Shown piece by piece: positions 43,872 to 53,277 of a stretch of DNA of 64,000 nt. The notes under the pieces were generated by a model. That model was not told where the DNA came from, made no database searches, and saw only the letters and a program-made list of their open reading frames with translations. The translations under genes and the position numbers were made by a program. Each line of letters opens with the position of its first letter. The first letter of the stretch is position 1. Source of the DNA: Prevotella denticola (GTDB taxonomy: Bacteria > Bacteroidota > Bacteroidia > Bacteroidales > Bacteroidaceae); the NCBI RefSeq assembly GCF_900454835.1, contig NZ_UGTM01000001.1, forward strand, positions 496,501 to 560,500. Reading direction: 5' to 3'.

Positions 43872-43990
43872 ACGTTCAGAGGTACTTGGCGGAAACCTAC
43901 AACAGGAGATGAGAAACGCCCACACTATCGCGGACGTTCACTGATTCATCCATTCCTGTTGTTCATTCTACCGCCAAGTTTCCTGAACGT
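43872..43990. repeat. 119-bp interrupted inverted repeat next to the IS
   Basis: Three ordered arm pairs: ACGTTCAG with CTGAACGT (43872-43879, 43983-43990), CTTGGCGG with CCGCCAAG (43885-43892, 43971-43978), AACAGGA with TCCTGTT (43901-43907, 43954-43960). Non-coding; MITE-like or a decayed hairpin. The rest of 43850-44280 has no gene. Confidence 0.5.
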
Positions 43991-44283
43991 TATTGAATAA
44001 ATAGCAAACGCTGAATTGTTAACCCACAAAATGGGACCGGACACACTCCTGTGTCTCAAGTCCAGGTGCAAATATAGACAAAATTCTCCAATTAGAGGTC
44101 AGTTGGGGCTGAAAAACGGGAAAATGTTCTTCCAGAGGCTGCCGACATTCCTGAAAGCAGCTGGGAGAAAATGCCGGGAAGTTCTGGCCATCGTCTCCCG
44201 GATGTTCTGAAGTCCAGGTTCAAATCTTTCGTTCTGTCTTGAAAACATCCTGGTTGCCTTTTTAGGTGCATAGACACGTTGGC

Positions 44284-44313
44284 AGTACTCGGAGTAGTAC
44301 TGGGGGGAGTACT
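44284..44313. repeat. Three AGTACT palindromes at 12-bp steps
   Basis: AGTACT at 44284, 44296 and 44308, 34 bp upstream of the tRNA-Lys -33 box; spacers are G-rich. Confidence 0.5.
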
Positions 44314-44346
44314 GAAACCTGGAAATTACAAAAAAACACAGAAAAG

Positions 44347-44378
44347 TTTGGTCGGTTCGCAGGAAAATCGTACCTTTG
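44347..44378 (+). promoter_or_regulatory. Promoter of the tRNA-Lys pair
   Basis: TTTG 44347-44350, 20 bp, TACCTTTG 44371-44378. Confidence 0.8.
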
Positions 44379-44398
44379 CACTCGCAAAAACGAAATGA

Positions 44399-44471
44399 GC
44401 GCCCTTAGCTCAGCTGGTAGAGCAACTGACTCTTAATCAGTGGGTCTAGGGTTCGAGTCCCTAAGGGCGCA
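44399..44471 (+). tRNA. tRNA-Lys (anticodon CTT), copy 1
   Basis: 73 nt. Acceptor GCGCCCT / AGGGCGC, discriminator A. Anticodon loop CTCTTAA with CTT at 44432-44434. T loop GGTTCGAGTCC. No encoded CCA. Confidence 0.97.
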
Positions 44472-44509
44472 CACAGACAGGCTTCTGACCCGGGCCTTTT
44501 CGTTTAGCA

Positions 44510-44582
44510 GCGCCCTTAGCTCAGCTGGTAGAGCAACTGACTCTTAATCAGTGGGTCTAGGGTTCGAGTCCCTAAGGGCGCA
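44510..44582 (+). tRNA. tRNA-Lys (anticodon CTT), copy 2
   Basis: Identical to copy 1, exactly 111 bp further on, anticodon at 44543-44545. The 38-bp spacer contains no promoter, so both copies are one transcript. Confidence 0.97.
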
Positions 44583-44586
44583 CATA

Positions 44587-44625
44587 AAGAGGATTTCCGT
44601 TCATTGGGAATCCCTTTTTGTTTTT
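44587..44625 (+). terminator. Terminator of the tRNA-Lys pair
   Basis: AAAGAGGATTTCC and GGGAATCCCTTT arms followed by a T-rich run. Confidence 0.8.
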
Positions 44626-44675
44626 CTGTTCTTTCCGCTGTATAATCCGATTAATTTTGTGTAAATTTGCAGCTT

Positions 44676-46100
44676 ATGAAGCAAAACCGCCTCAAGATAT
44701 ATACTACACTTCTGCTCTTCCTCATCATGTCAGGTGCATGGGCGGGCAGTGGAGGTGATGGACTTATCGGTTATCCCGGAGGAAAGTGTTATATGTTCCG
44801 TGTCACGTTGGTGGACAAAGCCGGTACGCCCTACTCCCTGGACAGGCCGGAGCAGTTTCTGTCGAAAGCGTCGGTTCTCCGGCGGCAACGGCAGGGGCTG
44901 CAGCTTGACTCTACCGATCTCCCTGTGTCGCCGGCCTATATCCAGCGAATCAGGAAGGAGGGAGGAAGGATTGTGGCAGTGAGCAAGTGGAACAATTCGG
45001 TTCTCGTCCGGGGCGACAACCGGCAGACACTGGAAGACCTGAAAGTGCTGCCGTTCGTGAAGGACAGCAGGCTGGTATTCGTCTCTCCGGACTCTGTCCG
45101 TCCTCTGTCCCAGCGCGTTCGTTACCGTACAGATCTGCAGGTCCTTGACTCAACGGTCCACGACTATTACGGGATGGGGAAGGCGCAGCTGGAGAATCTG
45201 GATGGCAGGAGACTGCATAATCTGGGCTTTATGGGGCAAGGGATGACGATCGCCGTGCTGGATGCAGGTTTCATGAATGTGGACAGGATTCCTGCCTTCA
45301 GGAATGTGAACATCCGTGGTACGCGTAATTTCGTCGCAGGATATGACGACGATGTCTTCAAGGAGATGGATCATGGGACCAAGACGCTGTCGACGATAGC
45401 CATGAACCAGCCTGCCGTCTTTGTGGGTACGGCCCCCAAGGCCGCTTTCTGGCTTCTTCGCACGGAGGATTATCTTACGGAAAGCCCGGCGGAGGAAGAC
45501 TTCTGGATAGCCGCTGCGGAGTTCTCCGATTCTGTAGGAGTGGATGTCATCAGTTCCTCTTTGGGCTATCATGGCTTTGATGACAAGTCGGCGAATTATC
45601 ATTATTCCGATCTGGACGGCCGTACGGCTCCCATATCGCAAGTGGCCTCCCGCCTGGCAGGAAAGGGGATGGTCCTCGTCAACAGTGCCGGCAACGACGG
45701 CATGGGATCGTGGAAAAAGATCAATGTTCCGGCGGATGCTTTCGACATTCTCACGGTGGGGGCAATATCTCCTGACGGTGTGAATGCTGCATTTTCGTCG
45801 GTCGGTCCTACGGCAGACGGTCGTGTCAAACCTGATGTGATGGCGTATGGCTGTCCGACGAATGTGGTGTCGGGGAGGGGGTATATCACTCCTGATACCG
45901 GTACGTCGTTTGCCTGTCCGCTCATTGCCGGAATGGTAGCTTGTCTGTGGCAGGCGTTGCCTCATAAGTCTGCAACGGAGATTATCGAACTCGTCCGCAG
46001 GGTGGGAAGCAACTGCCGCAGGCCTGACAATATCATGGGGTATGGTGTTCCGGACTTCTGGTCGGCCTACCAGTCGGCTACCCGTTGTACGGAGGGATGA
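44676..46100 (+). CDS. Secreted subtilisin-like serine protease (S8)
   Basis: 474 aa from the ATG at 44676; an ATG at 44667 lies inside the -7 box TAAATTTG (44662-44669). Signal peptide (about residues 1-25), a propeptide-like region to about 170, then the catalytic domain with Asp196 (IAVLDAGFMN), His233 (MDHGTKTLS) and Ser411 (GTSFACPLIAG). VDVISSSLGYHG and NSAGNDG are the substrate-cleft strand and oxyanion Asn. There is no C-terminal secretion domain. Single gene followed by xseA. Confidence 0.93.
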   Translation: MKQNRLKIYTTLLLFLIMSGAWAGSGGDGLIGYPGGKCYMFRVTLVDKAGTPYSLDRPEQFLSKASVLRRQRQGLQLDSTDLPVSPAYIQRIRKEGGRIVAVSKWNNSVLVRGDNRQTLEDLKVLPFVKDSRLVFVSPDSVRPLSQRVRYRTDLQVLDSTVHDYYGMGKAQLENLDGRRLHNLGFMGQGMTIAVLDAGFMNVDRIPAFRNVNIRGTRNFVAGYDDDVFKEMDHGTKTLSTIAMNQPAVFVGTAPKAAFWLLRTEDYLTESPAEEDFWIAAAEFSDSVGVDVISSSLGYHGFDDKSANYHYSDLDGRTAPISQVASRLAGKGMVLVNSAGNDGMGSWKKINVPADAFDILTVGAISPDGVNAAFSSVGPTADGRVKPDVMAYGCPTNVVSGRGYITPDTGTSFACPLIAGMVACLWQALPHKSATEIIELVRRVGSNCRRPDNIMGYGVPDFWSAYQSATRCTEG

Positions 46101-46183
46101 TGAGGGGGCTGAATGTGCCTTGATGGAGGCAAGAGGAATCAGAGGAAGATACACCTTATTATATAGGGGGGGATTTGAATAAA

Positions 46184-47488
46184 ATGGAGAAAGCACTCAC
46201 GCTCTATGAACTGAACTGTATGGTGGCAGACACAATCGACGCCACTCTGGCACGCTCCTACTGGGTAGAAGCCGAACTCTCCGAGGTCCGTGAGAACCGC
46301 GGACACTGTTACATGGAACTGATAGAGAAGGACGGGAATGGAAATGTCCCGGTAGCCCGGGCGTCGGCCAAGTGCTGGCGCAACGTATGGTCGGTCATCA
46401 TGCCCTACTTTGTCCGCATTACCGGTCAGCAGGTGCATTCGGGAATGAAGCTGATGTTGCAGGTGCATGCCCAGTTCCATCCCCAGTACGGCTTCTCGTG
46501 GATTGTTGATGACATCAATCCTGAATTTACTATGGGTGACATGATGCGGAAGCGGCAGGAGATCGTCCGCCGGCTGAAGGAAGAGGAGGTGTTCGACCTG
46601 CAGAAGGAGCTTCGTCTTCCTATGTTCGCCAGTCGTATTGCCGTTATCTCCTCCGAGACTGCGGCAGGCTATGGGGATTTCTGCAACCAGTTGGAAACGA
46701 ACGAATATGGTTTCAAGTTCCATATAGAACTGTTCCAGACCGTCATGCAGGGCGGACAGGTGGAGCCGGGTATCATATCGGCTCTTGACAGAATCAACGG
46801 GCGTGAGGATGAGTTCGATGCTGTTGTCATTATCCGGGGCGGTGGCGCAACGGCCGACCTCAGCGGCTTTGATACATTGGAGCTTGCAGAGAATGTGGCG
46901 AACTTCCCCCTGCCGGTCATAACGGGTATCGGGCACGAGCGTGATGAGAGTGTGCTGGACATGGTGGCGTTCCTGCGTGTGAAGACACCGACAGCTGCTG
47001 CGTCTTTTCTCATTGACCAGCTGGCGGCAACGCTTGCGAGGGTAGAGAATGCACAGAGAACGCTCGCCGAAGGTGTCAGGAGGAAACTAGAGACGGAAAA
47101 GATGCGTCTCCGGCATTTCGGGTCGCATATTCCGGTGCTCTTCTCCCTTGTCCGTACGAAACAGGAGGCACGGCTTGACGCACTTTTCCATAGGCTTGCA
47201 GAACGGATGGGCGAATCCCTGCACCGGTCGGCTTTCCATCTCGATGCACTGATGCAGCAGGCATTGCCCCCTCTGCATCTCGGTCTTTCCGAAGCGTCTC
47301 ACCGGCTTGAAATGCTCGATCAGCGTGTGCGCCTGCTCGACCCCTCTCTGCTGTTGAAACGGGGTTACAGCATTACGCTGCACAACGGCCGGGCTGTCCG
47401 CAGTGCGGGAGAGCTGAAGGCCGGAGATGTGATCACGACAAGATTTGCTGAAGGAGAGATTGAGAGCAAGGTGGACAGTCTGAGATAG
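46184..47488 (+). CDS. xseA: Exodeoxyribonuclease VII large subunit
   Basis: 434 aa from the ATG at 46184 (GGGGGG-type ribosome site 12 bp upstream; a TTG at 46175 is less likely). OB fold first (SYWVEAELSEVRENRGHCYMELIE), then the catalytic region VISSETAAGYGDF, VVIIRGGGATADLSGFD, FPLPVITGIGHERDESVLDMVA and the coiled-coil C-terminal part, ending KRGYSITLHNGRAV. With XseB it degrades single-stranded DNA to acid-soluble oligonucleotides. Confidence 0.95.
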   Translation: MEKALTLYELNCMVADTIDATLARSYWVEAELSEVRENRGHCYMELIEKDGNGNVPVARASAKCWRNVWSVIMPYFVRITGQQVHSGMKLMLQVHAQFHPQYGFSWIVDDINPEFTMGDMMRKRQEIVRRLKEEEVFDLQKELRLPMFASRIAVISSETAAGYGDFCNQLETNEYGFKFHIELFQTVMQGGQVEPGIISALDRINGREDEFDAVVIIRGGGATADLSGFDTLELAENVANFPLPVITGIGHERDESVLDMVAFLRVKTPTAAASFLIDQLAATLARVENAQRTLAEGVRRKLETEKMRLRHFGSHIPVLFSLVRTKQEARLDALFHRLAERMGESLHRSAFHLDALMQQALPPLHLGLSEASHRLEMLDQRVRLLDPSLLLKRGYSITLHNGRAVRSAGELKAGDVITTRFAEGEIESKVDSLR

Positions 47489-47675
47489 CTTTTCCCCGGC
47501 AATTGTGGAACTGGCGTTTTCAGCTTTTCTGCTTTCCTGATATTCCATTCTCTCTGGTCTTTTCAGGCTCTCTGGTCTTACAGGCTTCCCCAGTACTGGA
47601 TAGAATCGCCGGAATCTCATAGACCAGTTTCCTCTCTATGGCTGCCAGGATTAATAATGACAAAAAACAATCACA

Positions 47676-47864
47676 ATGAAAGAAGTAAATTACGAAGAGG
47701 CTGTTCATCAGCTGGAGAACATTGTCGAGAAGATGGAGCGCGGCGAACTGGATGTTGATTCCATGGTCTCACAGCTGAAGCGGGCACAGGAACTTGTAAA
47801 GCTCTGCAAGAAGAAATTGAAGCATACTGATGATGAGATTCAGAAGCTGCTTTCTGACCAGTAG
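47676..47864 (+). CDS. xseB: Exodeoxyribonuclease VII small subunit
   Basis: 62 aa; usual small two-helix protein: YEEAVHQLENIVEKMERGEL, DSMVSQLKRAQELVKLCKKKL. Pairs with the XseA coiled coil. 187 bp after xseA; the spacer contains a tandem CTCTCTGGTCTT repeat. Confidence 0.93.
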   Translation: MKEVNYEEAVHQLENIVEKMERGELDVDSMVSQLKRAQELVKLCKKKLKHTDDEIQKLLSDQ

Positions 47865-47995
47865 ACTGTGTCCCGTGCGGGAAGGGAATGCCAGAGAGGG
47901 CATTAACAAACCCGGTATTTGGTTTGCATGGTAAAAGAATTTTGCGTACTTTTGTATTTTAGTGTCACAGAATGTTAGATTAAATACATATTAAT

Positions 47996-49012
47996 ATGAA
48001 AAATCTGGATTGGTCAAACTTGACATTTGGCTATCAGCCAACTGATTACAACGTGCGCTGTTATTACCGTAACGGGAAGTGGGGAGAAGTGGAAGTCTGT
48101 TCGGATGAATACCTGAAACTCCATATGGCTGCAACCTGCCTTCACTACGGACAGGAGGCTTTTGAGGGCTTGAAAGCTTACCGGTGTCCCGACGGAAAGG
48201 TACGTGTCTTCCGTATGGAGGAGAATGCCGCCCGCCTGCAGAATACCTGCCGTGGCATTGTCATGCCGGAAGTTCCCACGGAGTTGTTCGTCGAGATGGT
48301 CAAGAAAGTGGTCCGTCTCAACCAGGCGTATATCCCGCCCTATGAGAGTGGAGCAACGCTGTACATCCGCCCGTTGCTGATCGGCACTTCTGCTCAGGTA
48401 GGTGTCCGTCCGTCCGAGGAATATTGTTTCCTGATATTCGTCAGTCCTGTCGGGCCTTATTTCAAAGGTGGATTCTCGGCCAATCCATATGTCATCGTAC
48501 GTGATGCTGACCGTGCTGCACCGCTGGGAACGGGAATGTACAAGGTGGGCGGAAATTACGCTGCATCCCTGAGAGCCAACCGACGGGCACACGAGAAAGG
48601 CTATGCTTCTGAATTCTACCTTGATGCAAAGGAGAAGAGGTATGTCGATGAATGTGGAGCGGCCAACTTCTTCGGCATCAAGAACAACACCTATATAACT
48701 CCGGAGTCTACCTCCATCCTCCCCTCCATCACCAACAAGAGCCTGATGCAGATTGCTGAAGACCTGGGCATGAAGGTGGAACGCCGCCCCGTCCCCGAGG
48801 AGGAACTCGACAGTTTTGAGGAAGCTGGTGCCTGTGGTACGGCGGCTGTCATCTCTCCCATATCTCATCTTGATGATATGGAGACAGGAAAGGTTTACAG
48901 TTTCGGCGACAGGCCCGGACCGTGGTCAACCAGGCTCTATGAGACCCTCCGCGGCATCCAGTATGGGACCATTGAAGACAGACACGGCTGGACGACGGTC
49001 GTGATTGAATAG
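47996..49012 (+). CDS. ilvE: Branched-chain amino-acid aminotransferase
   Basis: 338 aa, class IV PLP enzyme. Transfers the amino group of glutamate to the keto acids of Val, Leu and Ile, or back. LHYGQEAFEGLKAYRCPDG (about residues 46-64), the PLP lysine in GTGMYKVGGNYAAS (about 183), EFYLDAKEKRYVDECGAANFF and GACGTAAVISPI (phosphate cup). Single gene with a promoter-like TTTTG..TATTTTAG stretch just upstream, not a clean consensus. Confidence 0.94.
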   Translation: MKNLDWSNLTFGYQPTDYNVRCYYRNGKWGEVEVCSDEYLKLHMAATCLHYGQEAFEGLKAYRCPDGKVRVFRMEENAARLQNTCRGIVMPEVPTELFVEMVKKVVRLNQAYIPPYESGATLYIRPLLIGTSAQVGVRPSEEYCFLIFVSPVGPYFKGGFSANPYVIVRDADRAAPLGTGMYKVGGNYAASLRANRRAHEKGYASEFYLDAKEKRYVDECGAANFFGIKNNTYITPESTSILPSITNKSLMQIAEDLGMKVERRPVPEEELDSFEEAGACGTAAVISPISHLDDMETGKVYSFGDRPGPWSTRLYETLRGIQYGTIEDRHGWTTVVIE

Positions 49013-49162
49013 TTCCCGGGTGTCTTTCCGGGGCGGTTTTCATGTGACTTTATTTTTGGGCCATTGACGGTAAAAAGTGCCATTTTTGCAGCATGAATCA
49101 CCGTCAGTGACAGATACAGGATATTTTCATTAATCATATAAAAAAATCAGGAGAGTAAGAAA

Positions 49163-49648
49163 ATGAATATGACAAAGAAGATGCAGGATGCGTTCAACGC
49201 ACAGATTGTCGCAGAATTGTGGTCGTCAAACCTCTATCTGCAGATGGCATGCTGGTTCCGCAAGGAGGGCTGGAAAGGTTTTTCGAGCTGGATGTACAAG
49301 CAGGCAGAGGAGGAGAGACAGCACGCCATGGATATGGCGCAGTTTGTTCTCCACCGTGGCGGAGAAGTAGTCCTTACGGCGATTGATGCCGTCAAGACTG
49401 ACTGGGCGGATGCCAAGGAAGTTTTCGTAGATACGCTGGCGCATGAGCAGAACGTGACAGAGCTCATCAACCGGCTGGCAGACGTCGCCGATGAGGAGAG
49501 AGACCGTGCTTCACAGAACTTCATTGCAAAGTACATTGACGAGCAGGTGGAGGAGGAACGGAGCGTCCAGGACATTCTGGATTCCTTTGCACATCTGTCG
49601 AGCCATGCCGTTGCGCATATTGACAGTCAGCTCGCCAAGCGTCAGTAA
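49163..49648 (+). CDS. ftnA: Bacterial ferritin
   Basis: 161 aa. Four-helix bundle with ferroxidase ligands: helix A NAQIVAELWSSNLYLQMA (Glu), helix B EEERQHAMDMAQFV (Glu, His). Helix C holds HEQNVTELINRLADVADEERD and helix D EQVEEERSVQDIL. Stores iron as a 24-mer and oxidises Fe(II). Strong terminator 24 bp after the stop. Confidence 0.95.
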   Translation: MNMTKKMQDAFNAQIVAELWSSNLYLQMACWFRKEGWKGFSSWMYKQAEEERQHAMDMAQFVLHRGGEVVLTAIDAVKTDWADAKEVFVDTLAHEQNVTELINRLADVADEERDRASQNFIAKYIDEQVEEERSVQDILDSFAHLSSHAVAHIDSQLAKRQ

Positions 49649-49671
49649 TACGGACGTGGATACACGACGGA

Positions 49672-49712
49672 AGAGTGCCGGGGGCAGGCTTGTCTCCGGC
49701 ACTCTTTGTTTC
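49672..49712 (+). terminator. Terminator of ftnA
   Basis: AGAGTGCCGG / CCGGCACTCT, 10-bp stem, then TTGTTTC. Confidence 0.85.
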
Positions 49713-50262
49713 TGAGCCGTTGTATAAGAACCTCCGGATGTCTGTAGAGATGTGTCGTGGAACGGTGCTGTCCGATAGACATTCCCCGTGTAAGTCCGGC
49801 CATCAGTGCCTTACTGTATATGAAAACGGAAGGAATGAACGGGCCTTCCTTGCAGATGTGTTGATGCCCGGCACACATTGTGTTGACGGCAGGCTCCAGC
49901 CGTGTTGAGGGTTCACACCCTTACAATATATTGCCGGGACGGGAGCCGCTTGCGGCTGGAGAAGAGCTGTGCCGGCAGAACTTATTCGATCAGGGGGCTG
50001 CTTTATCCATGAACAATGTGGAATTATCTGTTCAAAAGAGATTACGCATGGGTGTCATGCTGTTGAAGCCTTGCCGGACAGCTTCCAAGGGATATAAGTG
50101 CAGAGAAGGGAATGCACGGACTCGTTAAACATTCGGTCCTGCACGCTAAAGCTATATGCTCTACAGGACAGCCATCTACGTATTTAGCGGGAGAACCTTA
50201 CTTTAGAGGGTAATATTTGTTGTTTATCCATCTGTTTCATTGTCTGTTCGAGTTATTTTTGC
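49713..50262. other. Gene-poor 550-bp region
   Basis: Contains only short frames without recognisable domains. Several strong local stems are present (AGCCGCTTGCGGCT, 14 bp with a TT-centred loop, at about 49950; GTCCTG..CAGGAC near 50132-50166). It may be decayed sequence or a structured RNA; I cannot assign it. A promoter-like ATTG-N20-TATCTTTG ends at 50270 and may serve the next gene. Confidence 0.4.
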
Positions 50263-50373
50263 TATCTTTGTCCTGCTAATGGCAGAAGGCTGCCTGAACA
50301 GGGCAGCAGATGGTGACATGACATGTATCAAGAATTCCCGTTTGATGCAGACGGTGAGTGAAATGTAAAAGCT

Positions 50374-51030
50374 ATGTTCAAATTTTTCAAGGAAATCATA
50401 GAAAGTTTTAAGGAAGGTGTAGAAGAGGGTAGAGCTGAACTTGAGAGCGAAAGGCAGTCCGAGTATAATGCTACCCATGGAGCAGTTTCCAAGGTGAAAG
50501 GGCAGGGCCTCCCAACTGTGGAGAATCTTGCTCTGGCGTTGAGCTGTCCTTTCCGTTCCGTCCTGACTTCAGGTTTCCCGATACGTCTGATGGAGTTCGG
50601 TCGGTTGGCAGATGATGAAATGAGAAGACTGAGGAAACTCCTGAAAAGAGATTTTGGAATAAGAGATGCCGCAGATGTTTCCAGCGTCTTGGAAGAGCTG
50701 GAGGAAGCGCATGACGAGGAGGACAATCTTCCCCGTTCTATATTTTTAGCAGGACTGAATCTTTATATTCTGACATCTGCTGTAGATGTCGGATATCTGC
50801 CTTTCTGTAAAGTTGAACCTCTTTGCCGTGAGAAAATAAACTTTATCAGTACGAACGTAGTTTCGTGGCAGCAGTTCGGACTGTTGTTCATGGAAGGCGA
50901 GTGTATCAACAATGCCATTGGAAGGCGGTTCTTGAAAAAGAGCATACGGTCATTGCTGGTGGAAGAATCCAGTCCATGGTGCATCTTCCCATGGGAGAGT
51001 ATTCCCAAGGCCCTTGATTCTGTAGAATGA
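50374..51030 (+). CDS. DUF1266-like protein
   Basis: 218 aa, no signal peptide. Acidic N-terminal helix (KFFKEIIESFKEGVEEGRAELE), then an alpha-helical domain. The C-terminal motif SSPWCIFPWESIPKAL with SWQQFGLLFMEGECIN resembles DUF1266 (W..FG...eg and SPW..PW). Function unknown; DUF1266 proteins occur in many Gram-negatives, sometimes near contact-dependent systems, but no such genes are seen here. A possible promoter lies at 50240-50270. Confidence 0.65.
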   Translation: MFKFFKEIIESFKEGVEEGRAELESERQSEYNATHGAVSKVKGQGLPTVENLALALSCPFRSVLTSGFPIRLMEFGRLADDEMRRLRKLLKRDFGIRDAADVSSVLEELEEAHDEEDNLPRSIFLAGLNLYILTSAVDVGYLPFCKVEPLCREKINFISTNVVSWQQFGLLFMEGECINNAIGRRFLKKSIRSLLVEESSPWCIFPWESIPKALDSVE

Positions 51031-51194
51031 CAATTGTGACGGGACTCTCTATTCAAGGTAAAATATTGTCTTTGCAGGGAAGAATTTTGGACATTGAGCC
51101 TTGAGCATCGAACTTTGTGATATGTGTCGAGGGAATCCTCCTTGATGATAATCAGACAGTTTGATTTTCAACAACCAGAAACAGAAAAAGGAAA

Positions 51195-53195
51195 ATGATT
51201 TCAATAGACGGACTGACAGTGGAATTCGGCGCGAAGCCATTGTTCAAGGATGTTTCATTCGTCATCAACGAGCGAGACAGGATAGCCCTGGTGGGGAAGA
51301 ACGGCGCCGGAAAATCAACGATGCTGAAGATTCTCTGCGGCCTGCAGAAACCTTCAGGCGGATCGGTATCTGTTCCCAATGAAACGACTGTGGGTTATCT
51401 CCCGCAGGTGATGAAGTTGTCCGATGACACGACTGTGAAAGAAGAGACGCGCAAGGCGTTTGCTGATACGACAAAGATGGAAACACGTCTCAGGAAAATG
51501 GAAGAGGAGATGGCCGAGCGTTCCGACTATGAGAGTGAAGGGTATGCGGAGCTCGTGGATCGGTTCACAACGGAACATGAACGGTATATGATGATGGGAG
51601 GAGAGAATTATGAAGCCGAGATTGAACGTACGCTGACGGGGCTCGGTTTTGCAAGGGAAGACTTTGACCGCCCTACACGTGAGTTCTCCGGCGGATGGCG
51701 TATGCGCATCGAACTTGCGAAGATTCTTCTCCGTCGTCCTGATGTGCTCCTGCTTGATGAGCCGACGAACCATCTTGACATAGAGTCTATCCGGTGGCTT
51801 GAGCAGTTTCTCTCACAGAGTGCCAAGGCGGTTGTGCTCGTGAGCCACGACCGTGCTTTCATCAATAATGTGACGGACCGTACGCTGGAGATTACCTGCG
51901 GACACGTTGAAGACTACCGTGTGAAGTATGACGAGTATCTCGTCCTGCGTCGTGAACGCCGTGAACAGCAGCTGCGTGCCTATGAGAACCAGCAGAAGGA
52001 GATAGCCGACATGAAGGCTTTCATTGAGCGTTTCCGTTATAAGCCCACAAAGGCCGTACAGGTACAGCAGCGCATACGTCAGCTGGAAAAGATTGTACCT
52101 ATAGAGGTGGATGAAGTGGACAGCTCTGCAATGCACCTGAAGTTCCCCCCATGTCTGCGGAGTGGAGATTATCCTGTCATCGCAGAGGAGCTCAAAAAAG
52201 TCTACCCAAGCAGATTGCACGGCGACGGACCGGGACAGACGGTGTTCGAGGGCGTCAATCTGACAATCAAACGAGGCGAGAAAGTTGCCTTTGTAGGTAA
52301 GAACGGTGAAGGAAAATCAACCTTTGTGAAGTGCATCATGGGAGAGATTCCTTTTGAGGGTACGCTGAAGATAGGGCATAATGTACAGATAGGGTATTTT
52401 GCACAGAACCAGGCACAGCTGCTGGATGAGAACCTTACAGTCTACGAGACGATAGACAGAGTTGCGACAGGTGATATGCGCCTGAAGATAAACGACCTTC
52501 TTGGTGCTTTCATGTTCGGCGGCGAGACATCCGACAAACGCGTCAAGGTGCTTTCGGGTGGTGAGCGTTCACGTCTGGCAATGATAAAGCTCCTGCTCGA
52601 ACCCGTCAACCTCCTCATTCTCGACGAGCCGACAAACCATCTTGATATTCCTTCAAAAGAAGTTCTGAAGGAAGCCATCAAAGCTTTTGACGGAACGGCT
52701 ATCATAGTGAGTCATGACCGTGAGTTCCTCGACGGGCTGGTTAGCAAGGTGTATGAGTTCGGTGGTGGGTGCGTGCGAGAGCATCTGGGAGGAATTTATG
52801 ATTATCTTGAAAGTCTCACCTCCCTTGATGCCTCTTCTGGAGAGAAAGGAAGTGTCAATCTGGATTTTCCGGTGCGTGGCGGCAACCAGCCGGCAGCTCC
52901 CTCTCTGAAGGAAGAGGGCGGAGATACCTCCGTGAGTTCCGGGTCTTCTGCCTATGCTGAACACAAGGCCCGGCAGAAGAAGATACGCAAGGCACAGCGT
53001 GCCGTGGAAGAGACGGAAGCGAAGATAGCTGAGCTGGAAGCACGGAAGCAGAAACTTGATGAACTCCTCATGATAGCAGAAAATGCTTCGGATATGGAAC
53101 TCGTGACGGAATACACAGATATTCAGCGGGAACTTGATGAAGAGAACGACAGATGGATGGTGTTGTCGGAGAATCTGGAGGCTCTCAGGAGCTAA
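51195..53195 (+). CDS. ABC-F family ATPase
   Basis: 666 aa with two ABC domains and no membrane part. Domain 1: Walker A GKNGAGKST (about residues 34-42), signature FSGGWRMR, Walker B LLLDEPTNHLD. A charged linker (about 235-315) follows. Domain 2: GKNGEGKST, LSGGERSR, LLILDEPTNHLD. The C-terminal ~80 residues are coiled coil (KARQKKIRKAQRAVEETEAKI). ABC-F proteins bind the ribosomal E site; this subtype (Uup/YdiF-like) is not a known resistance factor. Confidence 0.92.
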   Translation: MISIDGLTVEFGAKPLFKDVSFVINERDRIALVGKNGAGKSTMLKILCGLQKPSGGSVSVPNETTVGYLPQVMKLSDDTTVKEETRKAFADTTKMETRLRKMEEEMAERSDYESEGYAELVDRFTTEHERYMMMGGENYEAEIERTLTGLGFAREDFDRPTREFSGGWRMRIELAKILLRRPDVLLLDEPTNHLDIESIRWLEQFLSQSAKAVVLVSHDRAFINNVTDRTLEITCGHVEDYRVKYDEYLVLRRERREQQLRAYENQQKEIADMKAFIERFRYKPTKAVQVQQRIRQLEKIVPIEVDEVDSSAMHLKFPPCLRSGDYPVIAEELKKVYPSRLHGDGPGQTVFEGVNLTIKRGEKVAFVGKNGEGKSTFVKCIMGEIPFEGTLKIGHNVQIGYFAQNQAQLLDENLTVYETIDRVATGDMRLKINDLLGAFMFGGETSDKRVKVLSGGERSRLAMIKLLLEPVNLLILDEPTNHLDIPSKEVLKEAIKAFDGTAIIVSHDREFLDGLVSKVYEFGGGCVREHLGGIYDYLESLTSLDASSGEKGSVNLDFPVRGGNQPAAPSLKEEGGDTSVSSGSSAYAEHKARQKKIRKAQRAVEETEAKIAELEARKQKLDELLMIAENASDMELVTEYTDIQRELDEENDRWMVLSENLEALRS

Positions 53196-53277
53196 GCAGT
53201 TCTTTCCCTTTTCGGTATAGGGGTAAGGAGAGAAGAAGACGGTAGGAAAGAAGAATTTACTTTTAATTTATTATTAT

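Noticed and set aside
44110-44215. Possible eighth, degenerate 22-23-bp array
   Set aside because: CTG-led blocks of 22, 23 and 23 bp can be drawn, but no shared core is convincing.
49713-50262. Group II intron or its remnant after ferritin
   Set aside because: No recognisable domain V or reverse-transcriptase sequence.
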